Assembly: GCA_911728455.2 (NCBI GenBank)
Contig: OU452225.1
Span: forward strand, 15,722,731-15,786,730
Direction of reading: 5' to 3'
Length of the DNA: 64,000 nt
Source of the DNA: Marthasterias glacialis
Lineage: Eukaryota > Echinodermata > Asteroidea > Forcipulatida > Asteriidae
Positions within the stretch are counted from its first letter, which is position 1, and each line of letters opens with the position of its first letter. Under the pieces are notes generated by a model. The model was not told the DNA's origin and ran no database searches. It saw only the letters and a program-made list of their open reading frames with translations. The position numbers were made by a program, and so were the translations under genes. Shown here in pieces: positions 21,380 to 32,599 of this stretch.

Positions 21380-24300
21380 TTAATTTGCAAGCCACCTATT
21401 TTGGGCTAAAAGTTTAAGGGCCAAAAACCAAAATTTTTCAATTACCCCCCCCCCAGAAAAAAGTTTTGGACCACAAATTCATAGTTGTTCTTGCTCATAA
21501 AAGTCAAGAGGGCATATCTCCTGGTACCAGGCCTCTAATTTGCAAGCCCAGATCTGCGGTGGTTAGCGAAATATCCACCATTTTCAGCTGAAACTTTAAG
21601 GGCCGAAAACCACAAGTTTTGCATCATCTCCCCCCCCCAAAAAAAAAACAACAACTTGGAGATTTGTACTAGAATTTCAATGTCGTTTTTCGCTCTGCCA
21701 AGTCAAGAGGGCATATCTTCTGGTACCTAAGCTCTAATTTGCAAGCCCTGATCGGCACTTAGTTCCGGAAATATCCACCATTTTTCGGCTGGAACTTTCA
21801 GGGCCCAAAACAACAAAATTTCCCCTTTAAAAAGTTTGAGTTTGGGATTGAAATTTCAAAGTCATTTTCTCACTACCAAGTCAAGAGAGCATATCCCTCA
21901 ACAATCTAATTTGCAAACCCAAGTTTGAGAAACATCCACCTATTTACTGCCAAAAACCACAAATTTCTTTTTCCACCCCCCTAAAAAAAATTGCAGTTTA
22001 GGACAAACATTTCTAAGTCGTTTTCACTCTACCAAGTCAAGAGGATATCCCCTGGTACCAGCGCTCTAATTTGCAAGCCATGATCTGCCTTAGTTTGGGA
22101 TATATCTGCTATTTTTCTGCTGGACTTTTAAGGTTGAAGAAAAAAGAAATTTCCCACTACTTCTCCCCTAAATAATTGGACTTTTGGACCAAAATTTCAA
22201 AGTCATTTTTGCTCTACCAAAAACAAGAGGGCAAGATTTTTCCATAAAACAATTTTCCATAAAATTGTTTTGACTTTTGGACCAAAATTTCAAAGTTGTT
22301 TTTGCTCTACTAAGTCAAGATGGCATATCCCCCGGTACTAATGCTCTAATTTGCAGACCCAGATCTTCCTGGATTCGGGAAACATCCACAATTTTTTGGC
22401 CCAAACTTTTGGGTCAAAAAAATCCAAAATTTGCTGTTACCTCACCTCAAAAAAATTGAGTTTTGGACCAAAATTTCAAAGTTGTTTTTGGTCTACCGAG
22501 TCAAGCTGGCATATCGCTCGGTACTAGCGCTCTTATTCAAAAACCAGGATCTGCCTGAATTCGGGAAGTATCCCACATCTCTTGGCCCAAACTTTTAGAT
22601 AAAAAAAAAACAAATTTGCTGTTACCCCACCTCAAAAAATTTGAGTTTCGGACCAAAATTTCAAAAACGTTTTTGCTCTACAAAGTCAAGCAGGCATATC
22701 GCTTATTGCCTGCGCTCTTGTTTGCAAGCTGGGATCTGCCTTAGTTCTGGAAGTATCCACCATTTTTCGGCCCAAACTTTTAGGTCCAAAAAACCACAAA
22801 TTTTGCTGTAGCCACACTCAAAACAGTTTGAGTTTTGACCAAAATTTCAAAGTCATTTTCGCTCTACTGATTCAAGTGGGCATATCCCACAAGTGCTGTA
22901 ATTTGCAGGCCCGGATCTGCCTGAATTCAGAAAACATCCACCATTTCGCGGCCAAAACTTCTAGGTAAAAAAAAATCCAAAAGTTGGAGTTTTGGGCCAA
23001 ACTTTTAAAGTCATGTTAGCTCTAACAAGTGAAGCGGGCATATTGCTCGGTACCAGCGCTCTTATTTGAAAGCCCGGATCTGCGTGAATTCGGGAAGTAT
23101 CCACCATTTTTCGGCCCATACCTTTAGGTCCGAAAAACCCGAAATTTGCTGTTACCCCACCTCAAAAAATTTGAGATTTGGACCAAAATTCCAAAGTCGT
23201 TATCCGCTCTACTAAGTCAAGTTGGCTTATCCCCTGGTACCAGCGTTGTAATGTGGAAGCCCAGATCTGCCTCAATTTTGGAAACATCCACCATTTTGCA
23301 GCCCAAACGTTTAGGTCCAAAAAACCACAGATTTTCCGTTACCCCACCTCAAAAAAATTGAGTTTTGGACCAAAATTTCATAGTTGTTTTCGCTCTACCG
23401 AGTCAAGCGGGCATATCGCTCGGTACCAGCGCTCTTATTTGAAAACCTGGATCTGCCTGAATTTAGGAAGTATCCACCATTTTTTGGCCCAAGCTTTTAG
23501 GTCCCAAAATCCAAAATTTGCTGTTACCCCACCTCAAAAAATTTGAGTTTTGGACCAAAATTTCAAAAACGTTTTTGCTCTACAAAGTCAAGTGGGCATA
23601 TCCCCCGCTACCAGCGCTCTAATTTGCAAGCCCAGATCTACTTGAATTTGGGAAACATCCACCATTTTTTGGCCCAAACGTTTTGGTCCAAAAAACCACA
23701 AATTTGCTGTTACCCCACTTCAAACAATTTGAGTTTTGGACCAAAATTTGCAAGCCCAGTAGTTCAGTAAATATCCACCTTTTTTTGGCTGAAATTTTTA
23801 GGGCCAAAAACCACAAGTTTTGGAGCAAAATTTCAAAGTTGTTTTTGCTCTACTAAGTCAAGAGGTCATATCCCCTGGTACCGTGGCTGTTATTCGCAAG
23901 TTGGAATCTGCATTAGTTCAGGAAATATTCACAATTTTTTTGCTGAATCTTTTACGGCCAAAAACCACAAATTTTCCTTAACCCCCCTAAAAAAACTTGG
24001 AGATTTGGACCAAAATTTTAAAGTCGTTTTTGCTCTATTAAGTCAAGAGGGCATATCGCTCGGTACCAGTGCTCTAATTTGCATATCCTGATTTGCCTTA
24101 GTTCAGTAAATATCCACCATTTTTTGGCTGAAAAATTTCGGGGCCAAAACCACAAATTTTCCATTACCCACAGTAAAAACAATTGGAGTTTTGGACCATA
24201 ATTTCAAAGTCATTTTCGCTCACCATGTCAAGAGGACATATCCCCCGGTACCAGCAATCAATTTGCAAGCCTCTATTTGCCTTAGTTTGGGAAACATCCA

Positions 24301-25005
24301 CCATTTTTTGGCTGAAACTTTTAGGGCCAAAAACCACAAATTTTCCAATACACCTTAAAAAAAAAGGTTGGAGTTCGGGAGCAAAATCTCTAAGTTGTTT
24401 TCGCTCTACTAAGTCAAGAGGTCATATCCCCTGGTACCATGGCTGTTATTCGCAAGTTGGAATCTGCATTAGTTCAGGAAATCTTCACAATTTTTTTGCT
24501 GAAACTTTTATGGCCAAAAACCACAAATTTTCCTTAACCCCCCTAAAAAAACTTGGAGTTTTGGAGCAAAATTTCAAAGTTGATTTTGCTCTACTAAGTC
24601 AAGAGGGGATATATCTCGCTGTATCAGCGCTATAATTTGCAAGTCCAGATCTGCCTTAGATTGTGAAATATCTATTGTCGGCTAAAATTTTAGAGCCAAA
24701 AAAACAAAACAAAAAATCTGTTACCTAAACCCCCCCCCCCTTAAAAAAAACCCTGAGTTTTGAACCAAACGATCAGAGTCGTTTCACTCCACTAAGTCAA
24801 GATGACAAATCCCTTGGTACCAGTGCTCTATTTTGTAAGCCCTTATCTGGCTTAGTTCAGGAAATATCTGCCATTTTTCGGCTTTAATTTTGAGGGCATA
24901 AAACCAAACATTTTCTGTTACCCCCCCCCCCCCCCCCTGGATCAAAAGTCGTTATTGCTCCACCAAGTCAAGAGGGCTTATCCCCCGGTACCAGCCGTCT
25001 AAACT
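21380..25005. repeat. Degenerate tandem satellite, unit about 183 bp
   Basis: About twenty copies marked by the ordered phrases TTTGGACCAAAATTTCAAAG, GCTCTACTAAGTCAAG, GGGCATATC, GGTACCAGCGCTCTAATTTG, CAAGCCCAGATCTGCC, AACATCCACCATTTTT and CCAAAAACCACAAATTT. The AGTCAAG mark falls near 21503, 21699, 21878, 22035, 22312, 22499, 22686, 23214, 23399, 23586, 23856, 24039, 24225, 24411, 24596, 24797 and 24965, mostly 183-187 bp apart, with a few shorter or interrupted units. Copies differ far more from each other than in the flanking 895-bp and 310-bp arrays, so this array is old or no longer homogenised. Poly-C runs mark unit ends at 21446, 21633, 24731 and 24924. Frames of 60-150 codons across it are by-products. 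Confidence 0.93.
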
Positions 25006-25100
25006 TCAGTACTAGACCAAGTATATGGGATGCTGTACTCCCTTTTAAAAAATTTTTGACAGTAATGGTCGTACTACTAGTGCCCCAGGGAAGCATGTTG

Positions 25101-26013
25101 GTGTAAGCTGTGATGAAATCGATTGACTATGACTGTGTGATACCCTGTTCCAAAAAATTGCCCAAATTACAATTATAACAAAGACAACATAATTGCTGAA
25201 AATCACCTACTGGCTTCTCAAGATATCAAAGATTAAATAACAGGCACTTAATTGGGGTAAAATGTCATATCCGACTGCCACTCTTATTCCATTATTAATT
25301 AAGGTAAAACTCTATCCTTACCTATCTGGAAAGGTTGAAAAAAACATTGCAAAAATATGTCCAAAAAGTGGTTGTTGGATACGAAAACTTTCCCTGAACT
25401 GTACTTACGATGGCCCTCTTCTGTCCTTTAAATCAATGTTTTTGAAGCCCAAAGCAAAACCATCCAGCCACTAGGATTACTTTCTTACAGAACGGTCATG
25501 TGACACTACATTATCATCAACAACTGTTTCATCATGTAAAAAAGGTTGTATCATCACTGATGCCCTGAGTTGAGTATTGTTTTGTACAGTCAAGGCAGGA
25601 TACCAGCTGTGGAGTGTCAATGACCCCCCCCTCCCCACAAGGAATGCAGAGAGAGCGTGTTTTAAACAGCCACTACTACACGGCTGGTATCCTATGTTGA
25701 CTGTACAAAAACAATGTAACTCATCTCAGAGCATCAGCGAACATGCAATCTGCGTAGTGATTACAACTTTTGACATGAGAAAATAGTCGTTGACAAATAT
25801 CCAAATCCTTAATTTAAAGGGTGCATGGCGGGCCCTAATTTTACTTTGGGCTTCAAAAACAACGATTTGGAGGACAAGAAATGATTGCAAGTACAATTAA
25901 GTGCCTGTTTTTTCTTCTTTAATATCTTTGTTGAATCTTCGTCAGGGGCAATTTGTTTTAATAGGGTATCACACCGTCATATCAAATTGCCTTCATTACA
26001 GTGTAAACCCTCA
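25101..26013. mobile_element. Second foldback element with long inverted repeats
   Basis: The left arm (25101-25612) and right arm (25679-26013) are reverse complements with indels. Matched marks are GTGTGATACCCT (25134) with AGGGTATCACAC (25963), AACAGGCACTTAATT with AATTAAGTGCCTG, TTTTTGAAGCCCAAAG with CTTTGGGCTTCAAAAAC, and TTTTGTACAGTCAA with TTGACTGTACAAAA. The left arm has about 150 bp (25254-25401) that the right arm lacks. The centre is C-rich and about 65 bp long. A solo relative lies at 13455-13700. There is no transposase. The inverted structure could be one foldback element or two copies inserted head to head. Confidence 0.85.
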
Positions 26014-26204
26014 ATGGGTCACATGAGTGATAGTATGCCCATCCAAGTCAGCAAAAAAGGGACTACAACACCCCAGTTACTGGGTCTTCTTCAGTATGTT
26101 TCTCATTCATTGTAGTTTCGCCATGGCCAAAACAAACCTCCTAAAATGGATGTTAGTCTTTGTTAGTGCCCGCATAATGCCATAATTCAAATGTTTTGCC
26201 CACA

Positions 26205-26490
26205 TGGAAATGTTGCCAGAGAGCCCTTGCTTAGGGCTTACCGTCATTGTCACACTTAACCAAATCCTTACAATATTAAGAGGATATGACAGTTCTTAAC
26301 TCTTGTTTTCACTCTCTGACAGCTCTGTGAACAAATATCCCATTGAACGTGTGTTAGAAGGGCATTGGGAGCAGCAGCATCACCGCTTACTAAATGATTC
26401 AGGGTTGAAGTTGCTGATTGAAGGCTGGGAAAGTTTGATTTATGGATGCAGGACTGCTGCAGCTACCTGAAGGTAAAATCAATTTTTTTA
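26205..26490 (+). repeat. Exon-like module, copy B
   Basis: Landmarks: TTGCCAGAGAGCCCTTGC, AATCCTTACAA, CTCTCTGACAG acceptor-like border at 26322, then an open stretch with NKYPIERVLEGHW and HHRLLNDSG, a stop within GCTACCTGAAG, and AAG/GTAAAA at about 26472. This is the best-preserved copy across the exon-like part (about 47 codons open). Copy C follows about 480 bp downstream in tandem. Confidence 0.62.
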
Positions 26491-26689
26491 CTGCCATTAT
26501 TTCTGGATTTATGAACAGGAGGCTATTGACTTGTTCGGAGCAGGTCTGTTTTTCGATTCAGTGCAGCACCCTTGTTGGGCCATTGTTTACGTACACACAC
26601 AGCCATGTAAATATTTGAACTCCTGGGGGTGGCCTCATTCTCTGGCCCATGGCATCCTCCCTGCTTGTCCCTCAACCCTAGACTACACA

Positions 26690-26960
26690 TTGCCACAGAG
26701 CCCTTCAGTAAGACTTTTTAACAGTGGCACATTTGTCCAGATCCTTGCAACATTTGGGAAGATAGCTCTGTGTGCAAAATATTCTGTTGAACATGCATTT
26801 GAAGGGCATTTGGAGCATTACCGCTTACTCAACATTTTCAGGGTGAAAATGTTATCGGATTGTCAGAAATTTGATGTTTGGATGCAAGACTGCTGGAGCT
26901 AACTGCTTTTTGTTTGTTTATACCCATTACTTCTGGAGTTATGGATTGTGAGGCTGCTGG
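26690..26960 (+). repeat. Exon-like module, copy C (intron-like part missing)
   Basis: It matches copies A and B but goes directly from GATCCTTGCAACATTTGGGAAGATA to GCTCTGTGTGCAAAATATTC, skipping the TTTGACAG intron-like tail of the others. The open frame 26531-26902 reads through this join and contains AKYSVEHAFEGHLEH, YRLLNIFRVK and WMQDCWS before its stop. Loss of exactly the acceptor-side sequence could be a deletion or a processed state. Confidence 0.6.
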
Positions 26961-27292
26961 CTTGTTTGGGTGGGTGGGGGTCAAACATTCATAAATTCCC
27001 AAGGCAGTTTATGCACTCCTTTTGGTTGGAAGGTGGTCACATGACCATGTTTACCTGGTATTAAATGACTGATAAATTCATAGCTGGAGCAGATTAAGAC
27101 CGGTCTGCTATTGCACATTCATCGCTAACAGCCATACGTTTGTTGGCATGCAAGCTTACATGGGCACTAATTTACTCAGTACACAATTAATACATGCCAG
27201 TACTCAATGTCAATTCTATTAGTACTAGTGCAACAGCACAACCTTTGAGTGTCACATGCTATTGACCCTTTGCAAAATGGTACCTGAGGACA
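26961..27292. other. Unassigned sequence
   Basis: No gene or repeat recognised apart from a G-rich run near 26970-26990. Confidence 0.4.
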
Positions 27293-27496
27293 GGAATTGG
27301 AAATATTAAAAAGCAGGCAAGTTCGATATTTGAGGAAATTAAATTGGCTGTTCCAACTGCTTACTGATCAAAAGGACCTGTTGTAAAATTACCTAAAGGG
27401 TGGAAACATGAAGGAAATTTACCCTCCTGCCTGAGTGGGTCTCAGCTGCTTCGCAGTTGGTTTACAAACCTTTTACACAATTTTTTAGAGAATGGA
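27293..27496 (+). pseudogene. Exon-like coding fragment of unknown protein
   Basis: Reading from 27293 the frame is open except for one TGA near 27362. It contains SSIFEEIKLAVPTAY, then GPVVKLPKGWKHEGNLPSC, then LLRSWFTNLLHNFLENG. It ends at GGA/GTAAGT, a good 5' splice-site match at 27496/27497. The amino acid composition (mixed hydrophobic and charged, several Trp) looks like real protein, not chance AT-rich sequence. I do not recognise the family. It may belong with the coding-like fragment at 28129-28627. Confidence 0.4.
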
Positions 27497-28128
27497 GTAA
27501 GTTAAGCACCTTGCTTCAGGCACAGTGAGATGCATAATTTTCTTTAGGACAGATTGTGATCAGAGAAATTAACCACCATTGTTTGAAACTCCTCATTTGT
27601 ATACTTTGCTCATGATTTTGTGTTGGTGCAAGTCACACAGATTGTATCCAAAAATGGCCATTCAAAGCAAGTCAACTTATTAAATCCTAACTGAACAGTC
27701 AAGTCACTAGGTCCACAGTTCAAGTCACTGCAGAGTGGTAGATCCAAGATCCAAGATTCCATGCAACCACTTTGAAATGACGTTGTCAATATTTTGTAAT
27801 ATTTGTGATAATCTATTTAGTGTTTGTTTCTTTTTTTTTTCTGAGGGTCTGCATTCAGACGACTGCTGAGGATCCTGAATGGAAATAACCCTCCCTGATA
27901 GTAGACCTACGCAGCACATCAGATGGAGTTGTACCACAGGAACTTGTACATATGGAAGCCCAACAAGCACCTTGAGTAACTACATTGCTGTAATGTCATA
28001 GTCTACCAAGCTGCACATGAAAAGTGCTCTTTTACTGTGAGCAAAGTGACTTTTTTATCAGATAGGACCTACATGTAGTTCAATGGACAAGTCTTTGAGG
28101 ATACCAACTTCTTTGAATTTAACCACTC
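27497..28128. other. Unassigned sequence between two coding-like fragments
   Basis: No gene is recognised. A pyrimidine-rich tract followed by CATTCAG (27820-27858) is an acceptor-like site, but the frame after it closes after nine codons. Confidence 0.4.
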
Positions 28129-28627
28129 AATGACATTCTGGTAAACATTGAGGACATACGTGCTACAAGTTCACATCAATATGAACTTCATAAAGGGATT
28201 ATAACTTTCAGTCAACTTTTTTGTCCAGAGAAAATAAACCACCTGGTAAGCCTTTTTGAAGACATTAACATTGAGAAACCTTTTCCAGAACAAAAGCCAG
28301 CTAAACAAATACAATTACTTTACAAAATAAATCAGACAGGATTGGTTGAAAATGAAGACAACCTTCATGTCATCTCTGTTAATACTGCGAGGCCAACAGT
28401 TGCTTAGATGTGAAGACCAGGGAGAGAATGTTGAACTTGATGATAAAAGAACAGTTTTCAGAACACATTTTGAAAGCTTTGAAGGATTTATAATTCAATG
28501 TGTACAAAGTGAATCATTTGTGAAGGAAATAAAACCAACATGGTTTCGCTGTGAAATGAGCAATCAGTTTCATGACATTTGTTTTCCAAATCACTTGAAT
28601 CAACAAAAAAGATGTTTTAAATTGTAA
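28129..28627 (+). pseudogene. Frameshifted coding fragment of unknown protein
   Basis: The first frame is open from 28129 to 28407 and contains NIEDIRATSSHQYELHKG, FSQLFCPEKINHLVSLFEDI and NEDNLHVISVN. A second frame, open to 28627, takes over near 28400 with RCEDQGENVELDDKR, FRTHFESFEGFII and QFHDICFPNHL, ending at TAA. Continuity of protein-like composition across the switch points to one frameshift in a former gene of at least 160 codons. There is no ATG in a good position at the start, so the 5' end is missing or lies in another exon. I do not recognise a domain. Host pseudogene or part of a transposon-encoded protein are both possible. Confidence 0.5.
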
Positions 28628-29734
28628 CATGTGACTTTTGATTTCAGATAATTATTATCATTTGGGGCAAACAAATGGTGTTGTGCACAACCCTCCCTGT
28701 AATGAACAGAGGTTTGAAAAACCACTCGTGTAACAGTCGATTTATCGATGAATTAAGGTGTAATTCTCTGCTTTAAATGATGCTATAGACACTACTGAAG
28801 CCTTTTTATTTTAAGGTCCTGTGAAGCGATAGTTTTCAGCCCATCCATTGTGTTTTTGACCCATCCGGGGATCACCCTAACCTGCAAATCCAAAACATAA
28901 CACCTTAAATTGGCACAGTTCAGACTGTTCTGTGAAACACCGTGCATGTTGTGCATTATTGGTGTCACCTCTAAACCATGGAGGCCGTATAGAAGATGAA
29001 TGAAAATGGAACTCAGGACAGGCACAAAAATATCATCATACGGATCAAACCAAAAATAGTATGTTGGAAAATGTTTTTCCGAGAGGTTGAGGTTTTCTCC
29101 CAGTGTTTTAGAACAAAAATCTGGGTTGTACAAAAACCTAATTTTGTTCATTTTTATGAACAGCTAGTTTATCGCTTATGTGAAAATTAATATGCCAAAC
29201 GAATAGGGGGGAATTTGAAGAATTACTGACTGTTTCCTGATGTGTCGCGAAACCCGATGGAAATATAGAGCGGCAGTATAGAGGGGCTCAAAAGTTGAAT
29301 TCAGTTTTGTGATGCACTCATTTTCCAATGGATAGAGTCTTCATGAAAGGGTAAATCAAGTCTCTAACCTTAAGTTATAACAGTTTAAAATTTTATGTCA
29401 CATCCTTCCAGTGCAAATTTTGTCAAAATCCAAAAACGTCAAAGTGACATCACATATTGAATTTATGAGTCTGTACATTTTTGAACAAGAATATTTTGTT
29501 TGCCAATCCTGACTATCAATCTTATTTAATGAAGAAGGCATTGAATCTTTTTACTGACGCATAATTTCCTCTTTGGAATGTACAGACCCATCAAATGATA
29601 TTTTACACCATTGAAAGAGAGGTCATAGACTTGCTCCTACCCCTCTCCCCCCTCCGCTTTCATAAGGACTCGACTATTGAAAATGAGTGCCTCACAAAAC
29701 TGAACTTGACCTTGGAGTCCATCATTTTGATGTC
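28628..29734. other. Unassigned sequence
   Basis: About 1.1 kb with no supported gene. A 119-codon minus-strand frame (28792-29151) and a plus-strand frame (28996-29190) overlap each other and show no domain. Confidence 0.4.
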
Positions 29735-30100
29735 CATGCCACCAGGTGAGCCCAGACCCCCCGGTGACGCACCCCCCTCATTTGAAATCTGGTCTTTTGA
29801 GATTAAAATTTGAGAGTAAAATAGTAATATTTTATCAGCTTTTTATAATAATTTCAGTGCTAAAAAAACAAAACAATTTTTTTCACTTGGACACAGAGTA
29901 ATTAATTTTACATCCTCGTCCGATTATCTTGAAACGGAGTAATAATAGTAACCGACATAACACAAGCGCTAAAAGGGGTTCGTTTAACAGAAATGCTAAC
30001 ACAAACTACATTTTGAATCGTCCAGAAGTGCCCATAGAAAAAGGGTGCCCCCTTTTGTGCCCCCCTAAAATTTGAGCCATTTGTGTCGCTGCTGATTTCA
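29735..30100. repeat. Dispersed repeat, copy 2 (related to 15838-16160)
   Basis: Same ordered landmarks as the copy at 15838: CCCCCCTCATTTGAAATCTGG, CTTTTGAGATTAAAATTT, ATTTCAGTGCTAAAA, AAAAGGGG, GTGCCCCCTTTTGTGCCCCC and a gene-free interior. Strong base substitution between copies indicates an old family. Confidence 0.55.
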
Positions 30101-31304
30101 CTGATCCTGGTTTGGTGTAAAGATGACCTACTCTACAAACTCAAGAGACAGCAATGTCCCGGGTTGGCAGACACCGTTATTTCGAGTCAAAAAAATCCAG
30201 ATAAACAAAACCAGTGACCCATATTTGTAGTCAATGGGATCCGTACAACAAGTTCCACTCAAAGCAACATTAATTTGTGTCTTTAAAAGGCAATGGGCAA
30301 ATAATTCTTGTACTAAATACTTGCCTATTGAGGGCGCTATGTGACACCAGAGCAACATACCAAATGTTCGTGTTCTGAATTCGAGAACAGTGCACTCCCA
30401 GGTATTTTGCAGCATACCATTTTGCTGCACTTGGTCACGAAGCCCATTATTCTTTGTCATGCTTTGTGAACTGCTGAACGAGCGCCTAGTTCTTATACAT
30501 TGATAAGTGGTCACGCTTGATTGCTTTTCATGTGTTCGTGTGGTGTAAAGAGCGGTTTTTAGTGTCATGGCGGCAAAGAGGAAAACTTAACGAATTATGG
30601 TTGAAAAATGATAGGACCACGGTGATACTCGATAAGACAATATTGCAGGCCAAACGATGATGTGTTTGGAAAAATAAAAAGAGCATCTTGCTTGACAAAC
30701 TGAACGGAAAACATGAGGAGATGGCCAGCAACATCTTGTTGGTCATTGGACATTTACACGTGAGCGTGGCAAGACCTGCAACAACAGCAGAAAGATACAG
30801 TGTGGCCAGTGGCGGCACAGCAGCACATCAAGCGCCAAGTGACAGGAGAACAGAGGGAAAGTACGGTATTGGTAAACTCTGGCCTCGTCTTAACACGATA
30901 TAGTATGTAGAAACGGCATACAGACCGGGGCTTCCCAGACCTGCACTGCCACATCGAGGACTGCATGCCGAGAGTAACTTGTACGAGACGAAATTAGGGT
31001 GCGGTCGCCCGGGAGGTGGCAGCGGGGAGACTGCAGCAGGGAGACGGCACACACTCCGGGCTACTAACTGGTGCAAGCGCTGTACTTCCCGGTACCTTGA
31101 GTCCGAGTCGACCAAGAAAACTGAGTCGTTTCGTAATGGTATGTACTACGCAATGAAATCACCCAAATTCACTGAATTTCAACCGTTTCTTATGTGTTAT
31201 TTCATAAATTCCACAGGGCCGTTTGACCTAAATATTTCTGTTCAATGATCAGTGTTCTTTATTAAACCATGAGAGCAATATCCTTGCGCTTGGATAAAAC
31301 CAGG
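30101..31304. other. Unassigned sequence with a GC-richer patch
   Basis: No supported gene. From about 30750 to 31130 the sequence is richer in G+C and CpG than its surroundings, as at some promoters or first exons, but the frames there (for example 30688-30903 and 30979-31248) begin without ATG in good context or show no domain. ATGGCGGCAAAGAGG at 30567 has a start-like context but stops after seven codons. The 146-codon minus-strand frame 30128-30568 has no recognisable motif. Confidence 0.35.
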
Positions 31305-31508
31305 ATAAGATTGGATTCTAATTGGTGTAAAGTATTGAAGGTCTGATATCATACGGCACTCTTATTCGCACAAAAAGCCCAAAGAAATAAAAGCTATAGT
31401 GTTCAAATAAGATTGGATTCTAATTGGTGTAAAGTATTGAAGGTCTGATATCATACGGCACTCTTATTCGCACAAAAAGCCCAAAGAAATAAAAGCTATA
31501 GTGTTCAA
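31305..31508. repeat. Perfect tandem duplication of 102 bp
   Basis: 31305-31406 (ATAAGATTGGATTCTAATTG to ATAGTGTTCAA) is followed at once by an identical copy, 31407-31508. I found no difference between the copies, so the event is recent or is an assembly artefact. Confidence 0.92.
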
Positions 31509-31985
31509 ATTAAAATAAACAACAGTAATATAAAATCCACAAGTAAACTACCCAAACACTAATGAAATAACGAAATTCCTGTCATTGATGCTGTGAAAGA
31601 CCACCCATGCAGCCCCTCGTTATTGCAACCTCTCCAATCTAATCAGAAACCATAGCAAGTCCCCTTTAGTCCACGAGCGAGCAATTTTACTAAAAATGGT
31701 GCCAATCAAACAATATTCTAATATCAATTTTATTGCTATACAAATAAACAACTTAGCGTACACTTGAACTTGTTTAAACTATCCCTTGATTTAGGGTGTC
31801 GTAATTTGCACAAATCCAACATGGTTGCCAACATGGTCCCATTGATGAGGCCATTACTCTTTTATTTTAAAAAGTATTTTCTGTACTGTAAATGCCTTAA
31901 ATGCAGGTCATGGTAGGTAATCGATACTTTGGACACTGTCTCGTAAACATCAATGTGTTGACGTGTTTTGTCATGCTGTTTCCTA
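31509..31985. other. Unassigned AT-rich sequence
   Basis: No gene, RNA or repeat that I can support. Confidence 0.4.
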
Positions 31986-31998
31986 CGAAAACCTAGGT

Positions 31999-32135
31999 CT
32001 TATGAATTAGTAATTGGTTATTATGAATTAGTAATTGGTTATTATGAATTAGCGATTCGTTGTAATTCATTATTACAAATTAATAACGCATTATTACAAA
32101 TTAAATAATTTGTTACCACAAAGTAGTAATTAGTA
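31999..32135. repeat. AT-rich minisatellite with inverted copies
   Basis: TTATGAATTAGTAATTGG recurs with a 20-21-bp period from 31999 and is followed by related reverse-oriented phrases (TAATTCATTATTACAAATTA, ATTATTACAAATTA), so the block can fold on itself. Confidence 0.75.
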
Positions 32136-32214
32136 AGTTATGAAAAACACCATGGCATGCACCAATAGCTACAACTCATGTGAATTAGATACTATCTTTT
32201 ATAAGAGGTGTTTA

Positions 32215-32585
32215 TAAGCCATGGCAAAGACAGTGACACGTACTGTAACTCGCGTACCACCACTGGAGCCATGGTTCGATTCTAGGCTAGGGCCATAGTA
32301 GAGTTGTACGTTGGTTCTGTCCTGAGCCACGATAGTTTTTCTCTGGGCCCTCCGGTTTTCTTCCCTCGAGCAAAACAAACAAATAAATAAACGAACAAAC
32401 AAACAAACCATTAACCCAACAAACAGAAAAAAACAAACAACAAACCAACAAACCATTAACCAACCCAACACATAAACAAACAAACAACCCAACAACCCAA
32501 CAAACAAGCCAATGAACGACCAAACAAGCAAACAAAGAAACAAACAACCCAACGACCCAACAAATTAAACAACCCAACAACCTGA
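32215..32585 (+). repeat. tRNA-derived SINE-like element with A/C-rich tail
   Basis: TGGCAAAGACAG at 32222 resembles a polymerase III A box and GGTTCGATTCT at 32273 is a good B box, 51 bp apart. A non-tRNA body follows (GTTTTTCTCTGGGCCCTCCGG), then a long tail of AAAC, CAAACAA and AACCCAAC units (32366-32585). This is the head-body-tail order of tRNA-derived SINEs. The minus-strand frames of 97-117 codons here, rich in Cys, Leu, Phe and Val, are translations of the tail and are not genes. Confidence 0.6.
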
Positions 32586-32599
32586 CGGGTTAAATATGG

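Noticed and set aside
23178..23546. 122-codon frame and neighbours in the 183-bp satellite
   Set aside because: They consist of repeated translated satellite units and have no gene features.
28792..29151. 119-codon minus-strand frame
   Set aside because: No recognisable motif, no splice or start context beyond the ATG, and an overlapping plus-strand frame.
30128..30568. 146-codon minus-strand frame
   Set aside because: No domain, unusual composition, and short overlapping frames on the other strand. I judged it chance.
32199..32580. Minus-strand frames rich in Cys, Leu, Phe and Val that look like a membrane protein
   Set aside because: They are translations of the AAAC/CAAAC tail of the SINE-like element.
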